From NCBI RefSeq assembly GCF_900167205.1, contig NZ_FUWW01000019.1, positions 1 to 32,771 on the forward strand: DNA of 32,771 nucleotides, in the 5' to 3' direction. The notes beneath the pieces were generated by a model. It was given only the letters and a program-made list of their open reading frames with translations, was not told the origin of the DNA and made no database searches. Of the stretch, positions 15,242-22,769 are shown in pieces. Source of the stretch: Eubacterium coprostanoligenes. Lineage in GTDB: Bacteria > Bacillota > Clostridia > Oscillospirales > Acutalibacteraceae. The stretch's first letter is position 1. Each line of letters opens with the position of its first letter. The position numbers and the translations under genes were made by a program.

Positions 15242-15657
15242 ATTAAAACACTCCATTCATTATTGTTATTAGTGAAAGTTTTTGAATACAGTTGGTTTAA
15301 TTTATTATTTTTCATTTTATAAATATGAACTGTGTATTTGCAGTTATTATAGTGCTGAACATCATCATATCTGTAAGACGGTAAAACATAAAATTCGAAA
15401 TCATCATAGCGTTTCATCTCATATATTTGAGATTCACAAGAATATTTGTCATTATATTCAACTCCGGAAACTGTGAGATAATAATCACTAAATGTTGTAT
15501 TCTTACCCGTAATATGTATCATTGGGACATTTTCGCTAACGATCACTTCTGAATCGATAATTAATCTTGAATTATCCTTAAAAGAAAATATTACACCAAC
15601 TAATATTATAGTAACACATATTGATAATATAGTCATTAACAGTTTTATTCTTTTCAT
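15238..15657 (-). CDS. 139-aa membrane-anchored unknown protein
   Basis: The N-terminus (KRIKLLMTILSICVTIILVG, ending VIFSF) is a signal-anchor helix. The remaining ~110 residues are outside-type sequence, rich in Tyr, Asp and Asn with strand-like text (YYLTVSGVEYNDKYSCESQI; YKYTVHIYK-like region near 105). No ribosome site of quality precedes ATG 15657. The gene ends in an ATGA overlap with the broken phosphoesterase gene. Family not recognised. Confidence 0.55.
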   Translation of the reverse strand: MKRIKLLMTILSICVTIILVGVIFSFKDNSRLIIDSEVIVSENVPMIHITGKNTTFSDYYLTVSGVEYNDKYSCESQIYEMKRYDDFEFYVLPSYRYDDVQHYNNCKYTVHIYKMKNNKLNQLYSKTFTNNNNEWSVLI

Positions 15658-15710
15658 ATTTTTGCCATAAACTGCCCTTTGATGCTATCGCAGGGCATAT
15701 CAATTAAATA

Positions 15711-15806
15711 TCATATTTCTTCTTTTTCGCTGTCCGAATAATTGGATAGCACTTCATCATACCAGTAATTTAGCATTTCTGCTTCTGATTCTTCATATGT
15801 ATTCAA
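15711..15806 (-). CDS. 31-aa acidic peptide, first gene of the cluster
   Basis: TTG 15806 has one of the best ribosome sites in the window (AGGAGGTG, six bases upstream). The product reads MNTYEESEAEMLNYWYDEVL, then SNYSDSEKEEI, and is very acidic. It is the first frame behind the strong promoter at 15911-15939. It may be a real micro-protein, a leader peptide or the stump of a longer gene. Confidence 0.5.
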   Translation of the reverse strand: MNTYEESEAEMLNYWYDEVLSNYSDSEKEEI

Positions 15807-15910
15807 TTTAAACACCTCCTATCAATGTTTGTATCAAAACAACAAATTTGTTTTCACTTATTAGCGATGCGTTAGTCGAGCATTAGTGTATTTCGCTTCG
15901 CTATAGCTTG

Positions 15911-15939
15911 ATTATAACACGGACTAGTTCGAAAGTCAA
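15911..15939 (-). promoter_or_regulatory. promoter of the minus-strand cluster (15.8 kb down to 9.1 kb)
   Basis: Minus strand TTGACT, 17-bp spacer, perfect TATAAT. It is divergent from the plus-strand promoter at 15969-15997, with about 30 bp between the two -35 boxes, so a shared regulator is possible. Confidence 0.75.
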
Positions 15940-15968
15940 GTATTATTCAAATTTCGTTTTATTTAGCC

Positions 15969-15997
15969 TTGACTTTTTCGGTAAAACTTATTATTAT
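15969..15997 (+). promoter_or_regulatory. promoter of the 173-aa gene
   Basis: Plus strand TTGACT, 17-bp spacer, TATTAT, about 34 bp upstream of ATG 16031. Confidence 0.65.
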
Positions 15998-16030
15998 ATA
16001 CTCAGATAATATAATTGAGAGGAAGATAAT

Positions 16031-16552
16031 ATGCATGAATATCAAATAGGTTTAGCATTAGTGAAAGATATTGCAGCAAACCAAAAAGGGCTTGACGAAC
16101 GAAAGAATTTTATTATATCCAAAATCAAGATTTTTAACGAAAAGTCTTTACGTTCAACATTCAATTCGAAACATATTGGCTTAGGTGAGAACGATGAAAA
16201 TAATATCATATTGACTAGAACAACACTTATTATCACCTTATATACACAAGAAGAATTAAACACCCCTGGAAAAGCAATCCGTTTACTAAGTCAATTACTA
16301 ATTACATCCGATGAACAGGATAACTTGTCAGATTTATTGTTCAACAAAAAATTATTCAGAACTTTCAAAGCAGCATCGACAAATGATATCAATGATAATC
16401 AAGAAGCGATAGATCTGTCGAATTTTTCTGATTCGGATTTAATTAAGTCTATTGTTGATTTCGTTTGTGATGAGAAAGACTTTTCTAACGAAAAACGCAA
16501 TGCTATAGATAAAATGAAGCAGATAGCAATTAAATGTGGATTATTACATTAA
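16031..16552 (+). CDS. unknown 173-aa protein
   Basis: ATG 16031 follows GAGAGGAA. The protein is soluble and mostly helical (MHEYQIGLALVKDIAANQKG; SDLIKSIVDFVCDEKDF). A middle segment rich in Thr/Leu (ILTRTTLIITLYTQEELNTP) could be a short strand pair. No membrane segment, no catalytic motif and no family that I recognise. It has its own promoter and a hairpin terminator at 16582-16607, so it is an independent unit next to the NYN nuclease gene. Confidence 0.6.
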   Translation: MHEYQIGLALVKDIAANQKGLDERKNFIISKIKIFNEKSLRSTFNSKHIGLGENDENNIILTRTTLIITLYTQEELNTPGKAIRLLSQLLITSDEQDNLSDLLFNKKLFRTFKAASTNDINDNQEAIDLSNFSDSDLIKSIVDFVCDEKDFSNEKRNAIDKMKQIAIKCGLLH

Positions 16553-16581
16553 ACAATTGTTTAAGTTCCAAATCTAAAAAC

Positions 16582-16607
16582 GGACTGCCTCACTCGTGAG
16601 ACAGTCC
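16582..16607 (+). terminator. terminator after the 173-aa gene
   Basis: Stem GGACTG-CTCAC / GTGAG-CAGTCC (11 bp with one internal mismatch, 2-nt apex), followed by ATTTTAAC on the plus strand; the T-run is weak. Confidence 0.6.
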
Positions 16608-16633
16608 ATTTTAACTAATAAAACTTTTCACAG

Positions 16634-16662
16634 TTTACACATTTCTTTATAACTGTTATTAT
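16634..16662 (+). promoter_or_regulatory. promoter of the NYN nuclease gene
   Basis: Plus strand TTTACA, 17-bp spacer, TATTAT, about 30 bp upstream of the ATG. Confidence 0.6.
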
Positions 16663-16691
16663 TTAAGCACATAAATTAAGGAGGTAAAATT

Positions 16692-18104
16692 ATGTCGAAA
16701 CCTATGCGTTTGGAAGACTTAAAAGACATGGATTTAGACGATGAAATTTTAGAAGACTACTCGGATAAATCCTCATTTAGTAATTACTCAAAATCTATTG
16801 CAATTAAAATAGCATATTTGCTCGGTGTCCGGCAAGATTTTATATTTACAATTGATGAATCTGCCGAAGATATATTTAACGAGCTAACAGGCAACATGGA
16901 TGCCACAATTATACGAGCGTTAAATAACCTAAGAAGCAATATTATTTTAAATTTTAAGCGAATCAGCCGTACAATTAGAATTTCTGCTAATGACTATCAA
17001 CCCATATATAAAATAGATATTTTAGAAAATGATTTTAAAACTTTAAAAAAATATAATATAGAAATTACTACCGGGCGACAGGATTTAAATGAATACTTAG
17101 AGAGAATCAATACTGAAATTCAAAGGCATATAGATTCTGTATCAACACTCTTTCCCGAATGGATTGAATTCAAGTATATTAAATTCATGTTCAATATGCC
17201 TACAAATAAAATAAAGGAAGAATCTGAAAAATACCAAAACAATCAAAATTATTATCCTTATAAGAGATATTTTTATTGGCGCAAGCCTATGGAATACGGA
17301 AATATACTACTCTCTGATGTTAAATTACTTGATATCATATATCAGAATGCAGGAGGATATTTTCAAGATATAGATCGAGTTATTGATGCCAGCGATAATG
17401 TTAAGAACAATATAAATAATTTTATAAATAACGGCAATAAAATACAGATATTTGTTGATGGCGAAAACTGCGATCCTTATCGTTTGGCTGCTATGTTTGA
17501 TAGCCTTAAGGGTTATGAAATACAGAAGATCGATAAAGTCGTTGTTTATTATGATGAACTCAACTCATCAAAGGCTTGGCTGCAACTGAAATTCTTTACA
17601 TATAATGTGGAAGTCAAAACCATTGCTGTTGAGCGTATTAAAGAGGACAAGTCACTTGTAGATCACAAGCTTGTTGCCGGTGTTTCAAAAGCAGTATATA
17701 AGGATGAAGTGGATTCTATAATTCTTGCTTCAAGTGATTCTGACTTTTGGTCTGTTATCGAGGATGTTAATGCAAAATATCTTGTACTTCTTGAAAAAGC
17801 AAAATGTGGTTCTGACTTCAAATCTCTTCTTTGGAATAAAAATATTTTCTATTGCTATCTTGATAAGTTTATGACACCTGAAAAGGACAAGTTCTTTGAT
17901 ACAGTGTTCAAGAAAGAACTTGAAAAAATAATTGCAAGCTCATTTGTTTTGCCAAATGCGGAGCAAATCTTTAGAGAAGCACTTACGCAAACTCGTGCCT
18001 CATTATCGTCTACGGCGAGAGACCACCTTTACAATACTACAATGAACAATCTTAAGTTGGTGCTTAATAGCAATGGTACTTTTTCAATAAAACTTGCAAA
18101 TTAA
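16692..18104 (+). CDS. NYN-domain (PIN-like) ribonuclease with large N-terminal domain
   Basis: 470 residues, ATG 16692 with AAGGAGGT eight bases upstream. The C-terminal half carries an NYN domain: KIQIFVDGENCDP (residues ~251-263, D256), KSLVDHKLVAGVSKAV (D324) and SIILASSDSDFWSVIEDV (D349, D351). These match the acidic triad/tetrad of PIN-like metal-dependent RNases. The N-terminal ~240 residues are helical and contain a Tyr/Asn-rich, possibly RNA-contacting stretch (YQNNQNYYPYKRYFYWRKP). Stand-alone NYN proteins cleave or process RNA, and some act in defence; the target here is unknown. Monocistronic, between a promoter and a perfect 19-bp terminator. Confidence 0.85.
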   Translation: MSKPMRLEDLKDMDLDDEILEDYSDKSSFSNYSKSIAIKIAYLLGVRQDFIFTIDESAEDIFNELTGNMDATIIRALNNLRSNIILNFKRISRTIRISANDYQPIYKIDILENDFKTLKKYNIEITTGRQDLNEYLERINTEIQRHIDSVSTLFPEWIEFKYIKFMFNMPTNKIKEESEKYQNNQNYYPYKRYFYWRKPMEYGNILLSDVKLLDIIYQNAGGYFQDIDRVIDASDNVKNNINNFINNGNKIQIFVDGENCDPYRLAAMFDSLKGYEIQKIDKVVVYYDELNSSKAWLQLKFFTYNVEVKTIAVERIKEDKSLVDHKLVAGVSKAVYKDEVDSIILASSDSDFWSVIEDVNAKYLVLLEKAKCGSDFKSLLWNKNIFYCYLDKFMTPEKDKFFDTVFKKELEKIIASSFVLPNAEQIFREALTQTRASLSSTARDHLYNTTMNNLKLVLNSNGTFSIKLAN

Positions 18105-18170
18105 AAATTCGTCTTATATTTTTCGCATACAAGATAGGATTGCTCATATGATATGACAATAAAACAAAAA

Positions 18171-18210
18171 AAGATGGCTGTATCACAAAACTTTGTGATA
18201 CAGCCATCTT
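18171..18210. terminator. strong bidirectional terminator
   Basis: Perfect 19-bp inverted repeat (18171-18189 with 18192-18210), A-rich on the left and TTTAGTTTT on the right. It separates the NYN gene from the converging small-gene operon and can serve both strands. Confidence 0.9.
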
Positions 18211-18215
18211 TAGTT

Positions 18216-18404
18216 TTAATAATCCGTTTGGTCACTTATGGAATCTAAAGCCAAATTCCTTAAGCCTTCGTCTAACGAATCAAGTTTTGATTCATATTCA
18301 TCTTCGTCCATTTCTTCCCAATTACAACAAATATCTACATAATTAGCATATTGTTCCGGTTCTTCTTCGGACATCATTTCTTCATAGGTTGGATATTCTT
18401 TCAT
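18216..18404 (-). CDS. 62-aa highly acidic protein
   Basis: ATG 18404 with GAAGGGAG seven bases upstream. The product reads MKEYPTYEEMMSEEEPEQYA and continues ICCNWEEMDEDEYESKLDSL, so it carries a strong negative charge with no basic cluster. Acidic proteins of this size can be DNA mimics or antidote-like partners, but nothing here proves it. It follows the hydrophobic 50-aa peptide gene by 28 bp and ends at the terminator, so the two form a mini-operon. Confidence 0.65.
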   Translation of the reverse strand: MKEYPTYEEMMSEEEPEQYANYVDICCNWEEMDEDEYESKLDSLDEGLRNLALDSISDQTDY

Positions 18405-18432
18405 AATTTACTCCCTTCAAATTGTTTAATTA

Positions 18433-18585
18433 TTATATCAACACTAAAAACAGTATTGGTGAAACAATTAGCAGTGTTCTGATTCCTGATAGAACAAGTT
18501 TTAATGCAAATGAAAATAAACTAAATGCGATTTTCAATGTAACTATTCCGAGCATTATTGTTATAAATGACATTAAAATAAACAT
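18433..18585 (-). CDS. 50-aa hydrophobic peptide, two membrane helices
   Basis: ATG 18585 with AAAGGA five bases upstream. The product begins MFILMSFITIMLGIVTLKIA, continues FSLFSFALKLVLSGIRTLLI and ends VSPILFLVLI. Almost the whole length is membrane-type, with lysine or arginine only at three positions. Such peptides occur as type I toxins, holin-like proteins or small regulators. The open frame on the opposite strand here has no ribosome site and is not used. Partnered with the acidic 62-aa gene. Confidence 0.6.
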   Translation of the reverse strand: MFILMSFITIMLGIVTLKIAFSLFSFALKLVLSGIRTLLIVSPILFLVLI

Positions 18586-18604
18586 AAAATTCCTTTCTTG
18601 TTGT

Positions 18605-18850
18605 TAAGAAATAACCCCTAAAAATATGTCAACTTCTTACGAAGATAAACTGCGTTTCTCAGCAGACATGTTATTTGAATGACTACTGCTGAGTAACATG
18701 GGAAAAAGGAAATTTTGTGAACTGATGCTTAAACTCCTATTCACTTGTCATGTACTTTATTTAACTATATGAGCAAGAAACAAAACAGTTTTGCTACAAT
18801 TTATAGGACAAACCTAAAAAACATCTTTATTTCGTCTTCCCAAAGTGACA
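18605..18850. other. ~250-bp gap with competing hairpins
   Basis: No gene seen. The stretch holds an 8-bp inverted repeat (CTCAGCAG at 18658-18665, CTGCTGAG at 18686-18693) interlocked with a perfect 7-bp pair (CATGTTA at 18667-18673, TAACATG at 18694-18700). A 5-bp pair GTGAA/TTCAC lies at 18718-18742. It would be the leader of the hydrophobic-peptide operon if that operon is transcribed from here; a TTGACA box exists on the minus strand near 18630 without a convincing -10. Confidence 0.4.
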
Positions 18851-18852
18851 TC

Positions 18853-19023
18853 TTATTTGTCACTTTGAATTTTGTTTTTTGACTCTTCAATTTTTGAAAA
18901 ATCGATAACACTATCCGATGATGAGATTTCTGCCGGAACTTCGATATCTTCTTCATCGTCATTGAACATCATATATTCGGCAGCACGACCGGTAAGCCGC
19001 CTTTTGATTTCATTATCGTTCAT
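18853..19023 (-). CDS. 56-aa acidic protein downstream of the type III operon
   Basis: ATG 19023 with GAGGTGCG six bases upstream. It reads MNDNEIKRRLTGRAAEYMMF, then an acidic NDDEEDIEVPAEISSSDSV and a Lys/Glu-rich end. The stop lies inside a 10-bp hairpin (18841-18868). It may be the last gene of the type III operon, about 200 bp after res. Function unknown; the start has a short helical basic segment that could contact a partner. Confidence 0.6.
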   Translation of the reverse strand: MNDNEIKRRLTGRAAEYMMFNDDEEDIEVPAEISSSDSVIDFSKIEESKNKIQSDK

Positions 19024-19116
19024 TCAATCGCACCTCGTTTTACAGAACTCATCCAATAATAAAATTTAATTTACAAATCTTGTAAAAACACACAAATTTA
19101 TTGTTATACTCGTAAA

Positions 19117-19224
19117 TTACATTTCTTTTAGCTGATATTTATATTGCAAGTCGTCCACAAAAGAAAATAAATCTTTATCGTTATATAATTCAGAAAGTTC
19201 CCTTAATATGCGGTTTTTACCTAT
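19117..19224 (-). other. in-frame open extension beyond the res stop codon
   Basis: After the res TAG (19225-19227) the same frame stays open for 35 codons (IGKNRILRELSELYNDKDLF, then SFVDDLQYKYQLKEM) and ends at TAA 19117. The text looks like real helical protein, but no start codon precedes it. It may be the rest of a small gene that lost its start, or a read-through tail of res. Confidence 0.35.
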
Positions 19225-22200
19225 CTATATAGAATTCATAATATTAAGCAAACTCTGATAACTGTCAACATCGTGGTAAACCACCTTGCTTGTTGACATT
19301 TCGTTAAACAGCTTTTTGGCACAAGAAATCTTAGCCTGCTCAATTGGTCTCAGTTCGAGACTTTCCATTGTGCCTTTGGTTTCGGCAATAAAGAAAATGT
19401 GTTTTACTGTTCCCTCATAAAAAGCGATTGCCCAGTCGGGAGAATAATTGCCTACCGGAGTAGGAATTTGAAATGTTCTCGGAAGTTTTGCATAAACGCA
19501 CACTTCATCTGCTCTATCCAAATCCTGTGCAAACCTTCGTTCAACGCTTTGTTCAGCAGAGCCATCAGTAAAGACATAATCTTGAATAGCTTTCTTTGCA
19601 AGGAATGCTTTATCAAAACTTTGTGTGTTCTTTTCGGCTGTAAAGATATTACTGTCATACTCACCCTCGATTGTGTCATAGGAAATATGCTCAACAATCA
19701 TTGTAGCCTTCTGCTCATTGATAAGCCTGGTAACCTTTGAGATGAATTCCTCTGGGTTATTCTTAAACATATGAATCTTATCCATACGAATACCCTGTAA
19801 AATTGCAGATACAGTCTTACGGGTAAGCGTGGTACCTTCTGCAACCTTACCGATAAGGTCATATTTAATCTGGCTTGTTTCAACGTGTTTCAAAGTTTTC
19901 GTTCTTGTCTTTTCGCCTGCAAAAGAAGCTCCGCGCTCAACCTCATATTCATTCATTTTGTCTTTCTGACGGCCAATGGTTGTGGTGTATTGAAGTTCAG
20001 AAACAAATAGCTTTTTATCAATGTGAGTAATCGCTTTCTCTATTAGCTCTTTGCTGTCAAATTCAACAGTATAAGCATACTTATGATTGATTTGCTTCCA
20101 CAAAGCTTGGAATTCTTTTTTAGCAAAATTTTCATTGAGTGGATTATCTCTAACCTTTGTTTCGTGACCGTCTGTAAACATATCCTTGAGGACACTGTCA
20201 TCATAAACAGCCTGAATAAGCGTATGTATACCATCTGCCATAGGTTTCAATTCATCAGGAAGCTCAGCAACAGTTCCACTTTTTATATCTTGACGGTATT
20301 TGTCCGTAACCTTACGCTTCATATCGACATAACCGTTCTGTATAAGATAAAATTCAATGGCATTGGCTGTATCGTCATCAATAATCGTAGATACACCGTC
20401 AACATTAATGCATTTACCCTTAAAGTACTCACTCGTAGCAACAGTAGGTCTGTCATACAAAACAGTTTTGATATCCGACTGCAAATCCGTAACAAAAGTT
20501 TTATAGCTTTCACTTGCAATAACCGTAAGCGTGTTAATATCGTGTACGGCTTCTCCGCAGCTTTCAACATCCATACGATTACCGTTTTGATTTACGCACA
20601 AACGCAATCCGCGACCAACCTCTTGGCGTTTTGCAGTGTTGCTGTCGGAATGTTTAAGCGTACAAATTTGAAATACATTTGGGTTGTCCCAACCTTCACG
20701 AAGCGCAGAGTGAGAGAAAATAAATCTCGTTGGCTCATCAAAGGAAAGCAAACGTTCCTTATTTTTCAAAATAAGGTCATAGGCTGAAATATCGTCTGAA
20801 AATTCACTGCCCCTTTTGAGCTTACTGTCAATACTGTGTCCGGTCTTTTTATCAATACTGAAATAGCCCTTATGTACCGCACTAACATCACTGCAAGTAG
20901 ATTTCAAGTATCTCTGATACGGTGTATCAAGCAGGGTTGTGTATTCATTAAGAGCATTCAAATACTCTTCCTCAAACATAACACCGTACTCGCCAAGCAC
21001 TTCATCGCCGTTCTCGTCATATTGACGATACTTTGCGACCTCATCAATAAAGAACAATGAAAGACATTTAATGCCCATATTAAAGAGCTTTTCTTCTTTT
21101 TCAAAATGAGAAAGAATGGTCTCTCTAATCTGAATACGGCGCATATCTTTTTCGGACACATCACCGACAACATCACCGGCTTTGATAACCTCTCCGTTTG
21201 TAAAGGTTACAGTACCTCTTAACGGGTCAATTTCTGAAATTGTATATCCCTTGTACTGTTCCATTTCCTCAGATTTATAATATAGATTATCATCAACACC
21301 CAACAATCTTGTCTCACGATTGATTGACTTATTATATCCGATTTCAAGCTCAATTTTTGCCATAGGTGGCTTTTTACTTGAAAGCACAATCTGTTCAAGG
21401 TACAAATAACTGTCCGTACCTCTGAAATTCTTTACTTCAAAACCTTTGACTTCAATCTTCTTGACCAATTTCTTATTAAATGCGTCTAAAGCATCAAGAA
21501 CATAAATAAGATTATGATGCTTTGCGTGAGTAGCAGAATAATTGAGCGTAAAAAGAGGATTGAAATTTTTCAAAGCCTTTTGTGTAACTGCACCGCCCAT
21601 CTTCTGCGGTTCGTCTAAAATGATAATCGGTCTGTTAGCCTTGATAACATCGATTGGGCGGCGGGAGCCAAATTCATCACGTCTGGAATAAATAATACGA
21701 GCTGCGGCATCGCCTTTTCTACCTTCAACATTCTTTTCTTCGTTTAAGGAAGTAGCAAAAGCCTGCGTATTGATAATCATTACATTTATGCCCGAACTGC
21801 TTGAAAAATTATCAAGCTGGTTCAGGTTTGAACTGTTGTAGATAAAGAAACGAGCCTTTTTGCCATAATGCTCCATAAAGTGGTCGGCTGTAATCTCAAA
21901 GGATTTCTTTACACCCTCACGGATAGCGATACTCGGTACAACAACGATAAACTTGCTCCAGCCGTACTTTTTGTTCAGTTCAAACATCGTCTTGATATAC
22001 ACATAGGTTTTACCTGTACCGGTTTCCATTTCAATATCAAGACTGCATCTGCCCAAATCTTTTACAAGGGACGGAGAAAGTTTAATGTTATTTTGGCTTT
22101 GCAAATTTTGAATATTTTGCAAAAGTTGTTCGTCAGAAAGCTCAACAAGTTCATTCTTGTATCCCGTATCATCCATTATTTCGTTTTCATCAAATGATAC

Positions 22201-22341
22201 TTGAGAAGAAAGATTTTGTTCAGTATTTCCCAAATCACGAATATAGTTAATTTTATCGTGAAAGCCTTGTCCGTTAAAAACTTTTACAACTGCATCAACT
22301 GCGTCAGTTTGGTATTGTTGTATTTTGAAATTAAACTTCAC
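19225..22341 (-). CDS. res: type III restriction enzyme, Res (helicase/nuclease) subunit
   Basis: 1038 residues. SF2 helicase motifs: Walker A METGTGKTYVYIKT (residues ~105-118), motif Ia VVVPSIAIREGV, motif II ILDEPQKMGG (the DEPQ form typical of type III Res), motif III NYSATHAKHH, and motif VI KRQEVGRGLRLCVN. The C-terminal endonuclease is visible as YSPDWAIAFYEG followed by FIAETKGTMESLELR (PD...ExK core). Res cuts about 25 bp from head-to-head Mod sites after ATP use. The start is GTG 22341, eleven bases inside the end of the four-helix-bundle gene, with GGGAGG upstream. Intact. Confidence 0.95.
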   Translation of the reverse strand: MKFNFKIQQYQTDAVDAVVKVFNGQGFHDKINYIRDLGNTEQNLSSQVSFDENEIMDDTGYKNELVELSDEQLLQNIQNLQSQNNIKLSPSLVKDLGRCSLDIEMETGTGKTYVYIKTMFELNKKYGWSKFIVVVPSIAIREGVKKSFEITADHFMEHYGKKARFFIYNSSNLNQLDNFSSSSGINVMIINTQAFATSLNEEKNVEGRKGDAAARIIYSRRDEFGSRRPIDVIKANRPIIILDEPQKMGGAVTQKALKNFNPLFTLNYSATHAKHHNLIYVLDALDAFNKKLVKKIEVKGFEVKNFRGTDSYLYLEQIVLSSKKPPMAKIELEIGYNKSINRETRLLGVDDNLYYKSEEMEQYKGYTISEIDPLRGTVTFTNGEVIKAGDVVGDVSEKDMRRIQIRETILSHFEKEEKLFNMGIKCLSLFFIDEVAKYRQYDENGDEVLGEYGVMFEEEYLNALNEYTTLLDTPYQRYLKSTCSDVSAVHKGYFSIDKKTGHSIDSKLKRGSEFSDDISAYDLILKNKERLLSFDEPTRFIFSHSALREGWDNPNVFQICTLKHSDSNTAKRQEVGRGLRLCVNQNGNRMDVESCGEAVHDINTLTVIASESYKTFVTDLQSDIKTVLYDRPTVATSEYFKGKCINVDGVSTIIDDDTANAIEFYLIQNGYVDMKRKVTDKYRQDIKSGTVAELPDELKPMADGIHTLIQAVYDDSVLKDMFTDGHETKVRDNPLNENFAKKEFQALWKQINHKYAYTVEFDSKELIEKAITHIDKKLFVSELQYTTTIGRQKDKMNEYEVERGASFAGEKTRTKTLKHVETSQIKYDLIGKVAEGTTLTRKTVSAILQGIRMDKIHMFKNNPEEFISKVTRLINEQKATMIVEHISYDTIEGEYDSNIFTAEKNTQSFDKAFLAKKAIQDYVFTDGSAEQSVERRFAQDLDRADEVCVYAKLPRTFQIPTPVGNYSPDWAIAFYEGTVKHIFFIAETKGTMESLELRPIEQAKISCAKKLFNEMSTSKVVYHDVDSYQSLLNIMNSI

Positions 22342-22738
22342 CTTCGGTCGTACCTCCCTTCGTTAGTTTGGAGTGTGCAGAGTTGAGTTTGGAATTCATT
22401 GTCTTTGTAGTAGAAGACATCATTTTTCTTAACTCTTCACAATCATCTTTCATAGACTTGTACTCAATTTCAGATAAGTAATCAGTTTCAAACAACAAGT
22501 CTAACCAATAAATTGTTTCTGCCGACTCTTTTAATGCAATATAAATTTTTGAAAGAAAATCTTTTTCGCTTATGGCACATTCGCTTTCAGCTATATTAGC
22601 GCCAATACTTGTCCCACTGCGTAATAATTGCTTCGACAAAACATATTCTTTCTTTTCGTCACACAAATACTTGTAAAGCCTAACAATTCTCACAGCAAAT
22701 TTCTTACTTTTATATTTAACTGTTTTTTCTCTGCCCAT
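22331..22738 (-). CDS. four-helix-bundle protein (S23 / intervening-sequence family)
   Basis: About 135 residues from ATG 22738 (MGREKTVKYKSKKFAVRIVR). Family hallmarks are clear: SKQLLRSGTSIGANIAESEC, then SEKDFLSKIYIALKESAETI and LSEIEYKSMKDDCEELRKMM. This is the small basic four-helix bundle first known from ORFs in 23S rRNA intervening sequences and related to Avd of diversity-generating retroelements. It forms pentameric barrels that may bind nucleic acid. Here it sits between mod and res, overlapping res by 11 bp. Its borders are rich in repeats of the type ACTCCA/ACACTCC (22740-22760 and around 22365-22380), which suggests a mobile gene inserted into the operon. Confidence 0.88.
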   Translation of the reverse strand: MGREKTVKYKSKKFAVRIVRLYKYLCDEKKEYVLSKQLLRSGTSIGANIAESECAISEKDFLSKIYIALKESAETIYWLDLLFETDYLSEIEYKSMKDDCEELRKMMSSTTKTMNSKLNSAHSKLTKGGTTEGEV

Positions 22739-22769
22739 AACTTCACACTCCACTCTCAAATCTCCACAC

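Noticed and set aside
18422-18607. Plus-strand 61-codon open frame
   Set aside because: No ribosome site; the opposite strand has a better 50-aa membrane-peptide gene with a good site.
18872-19069. Plus-strand 65-codon open frame
   Set aside because: Opposite strand carries a 56-aa gene with GAGGTG ribosome site; the plus frame is a shadow.
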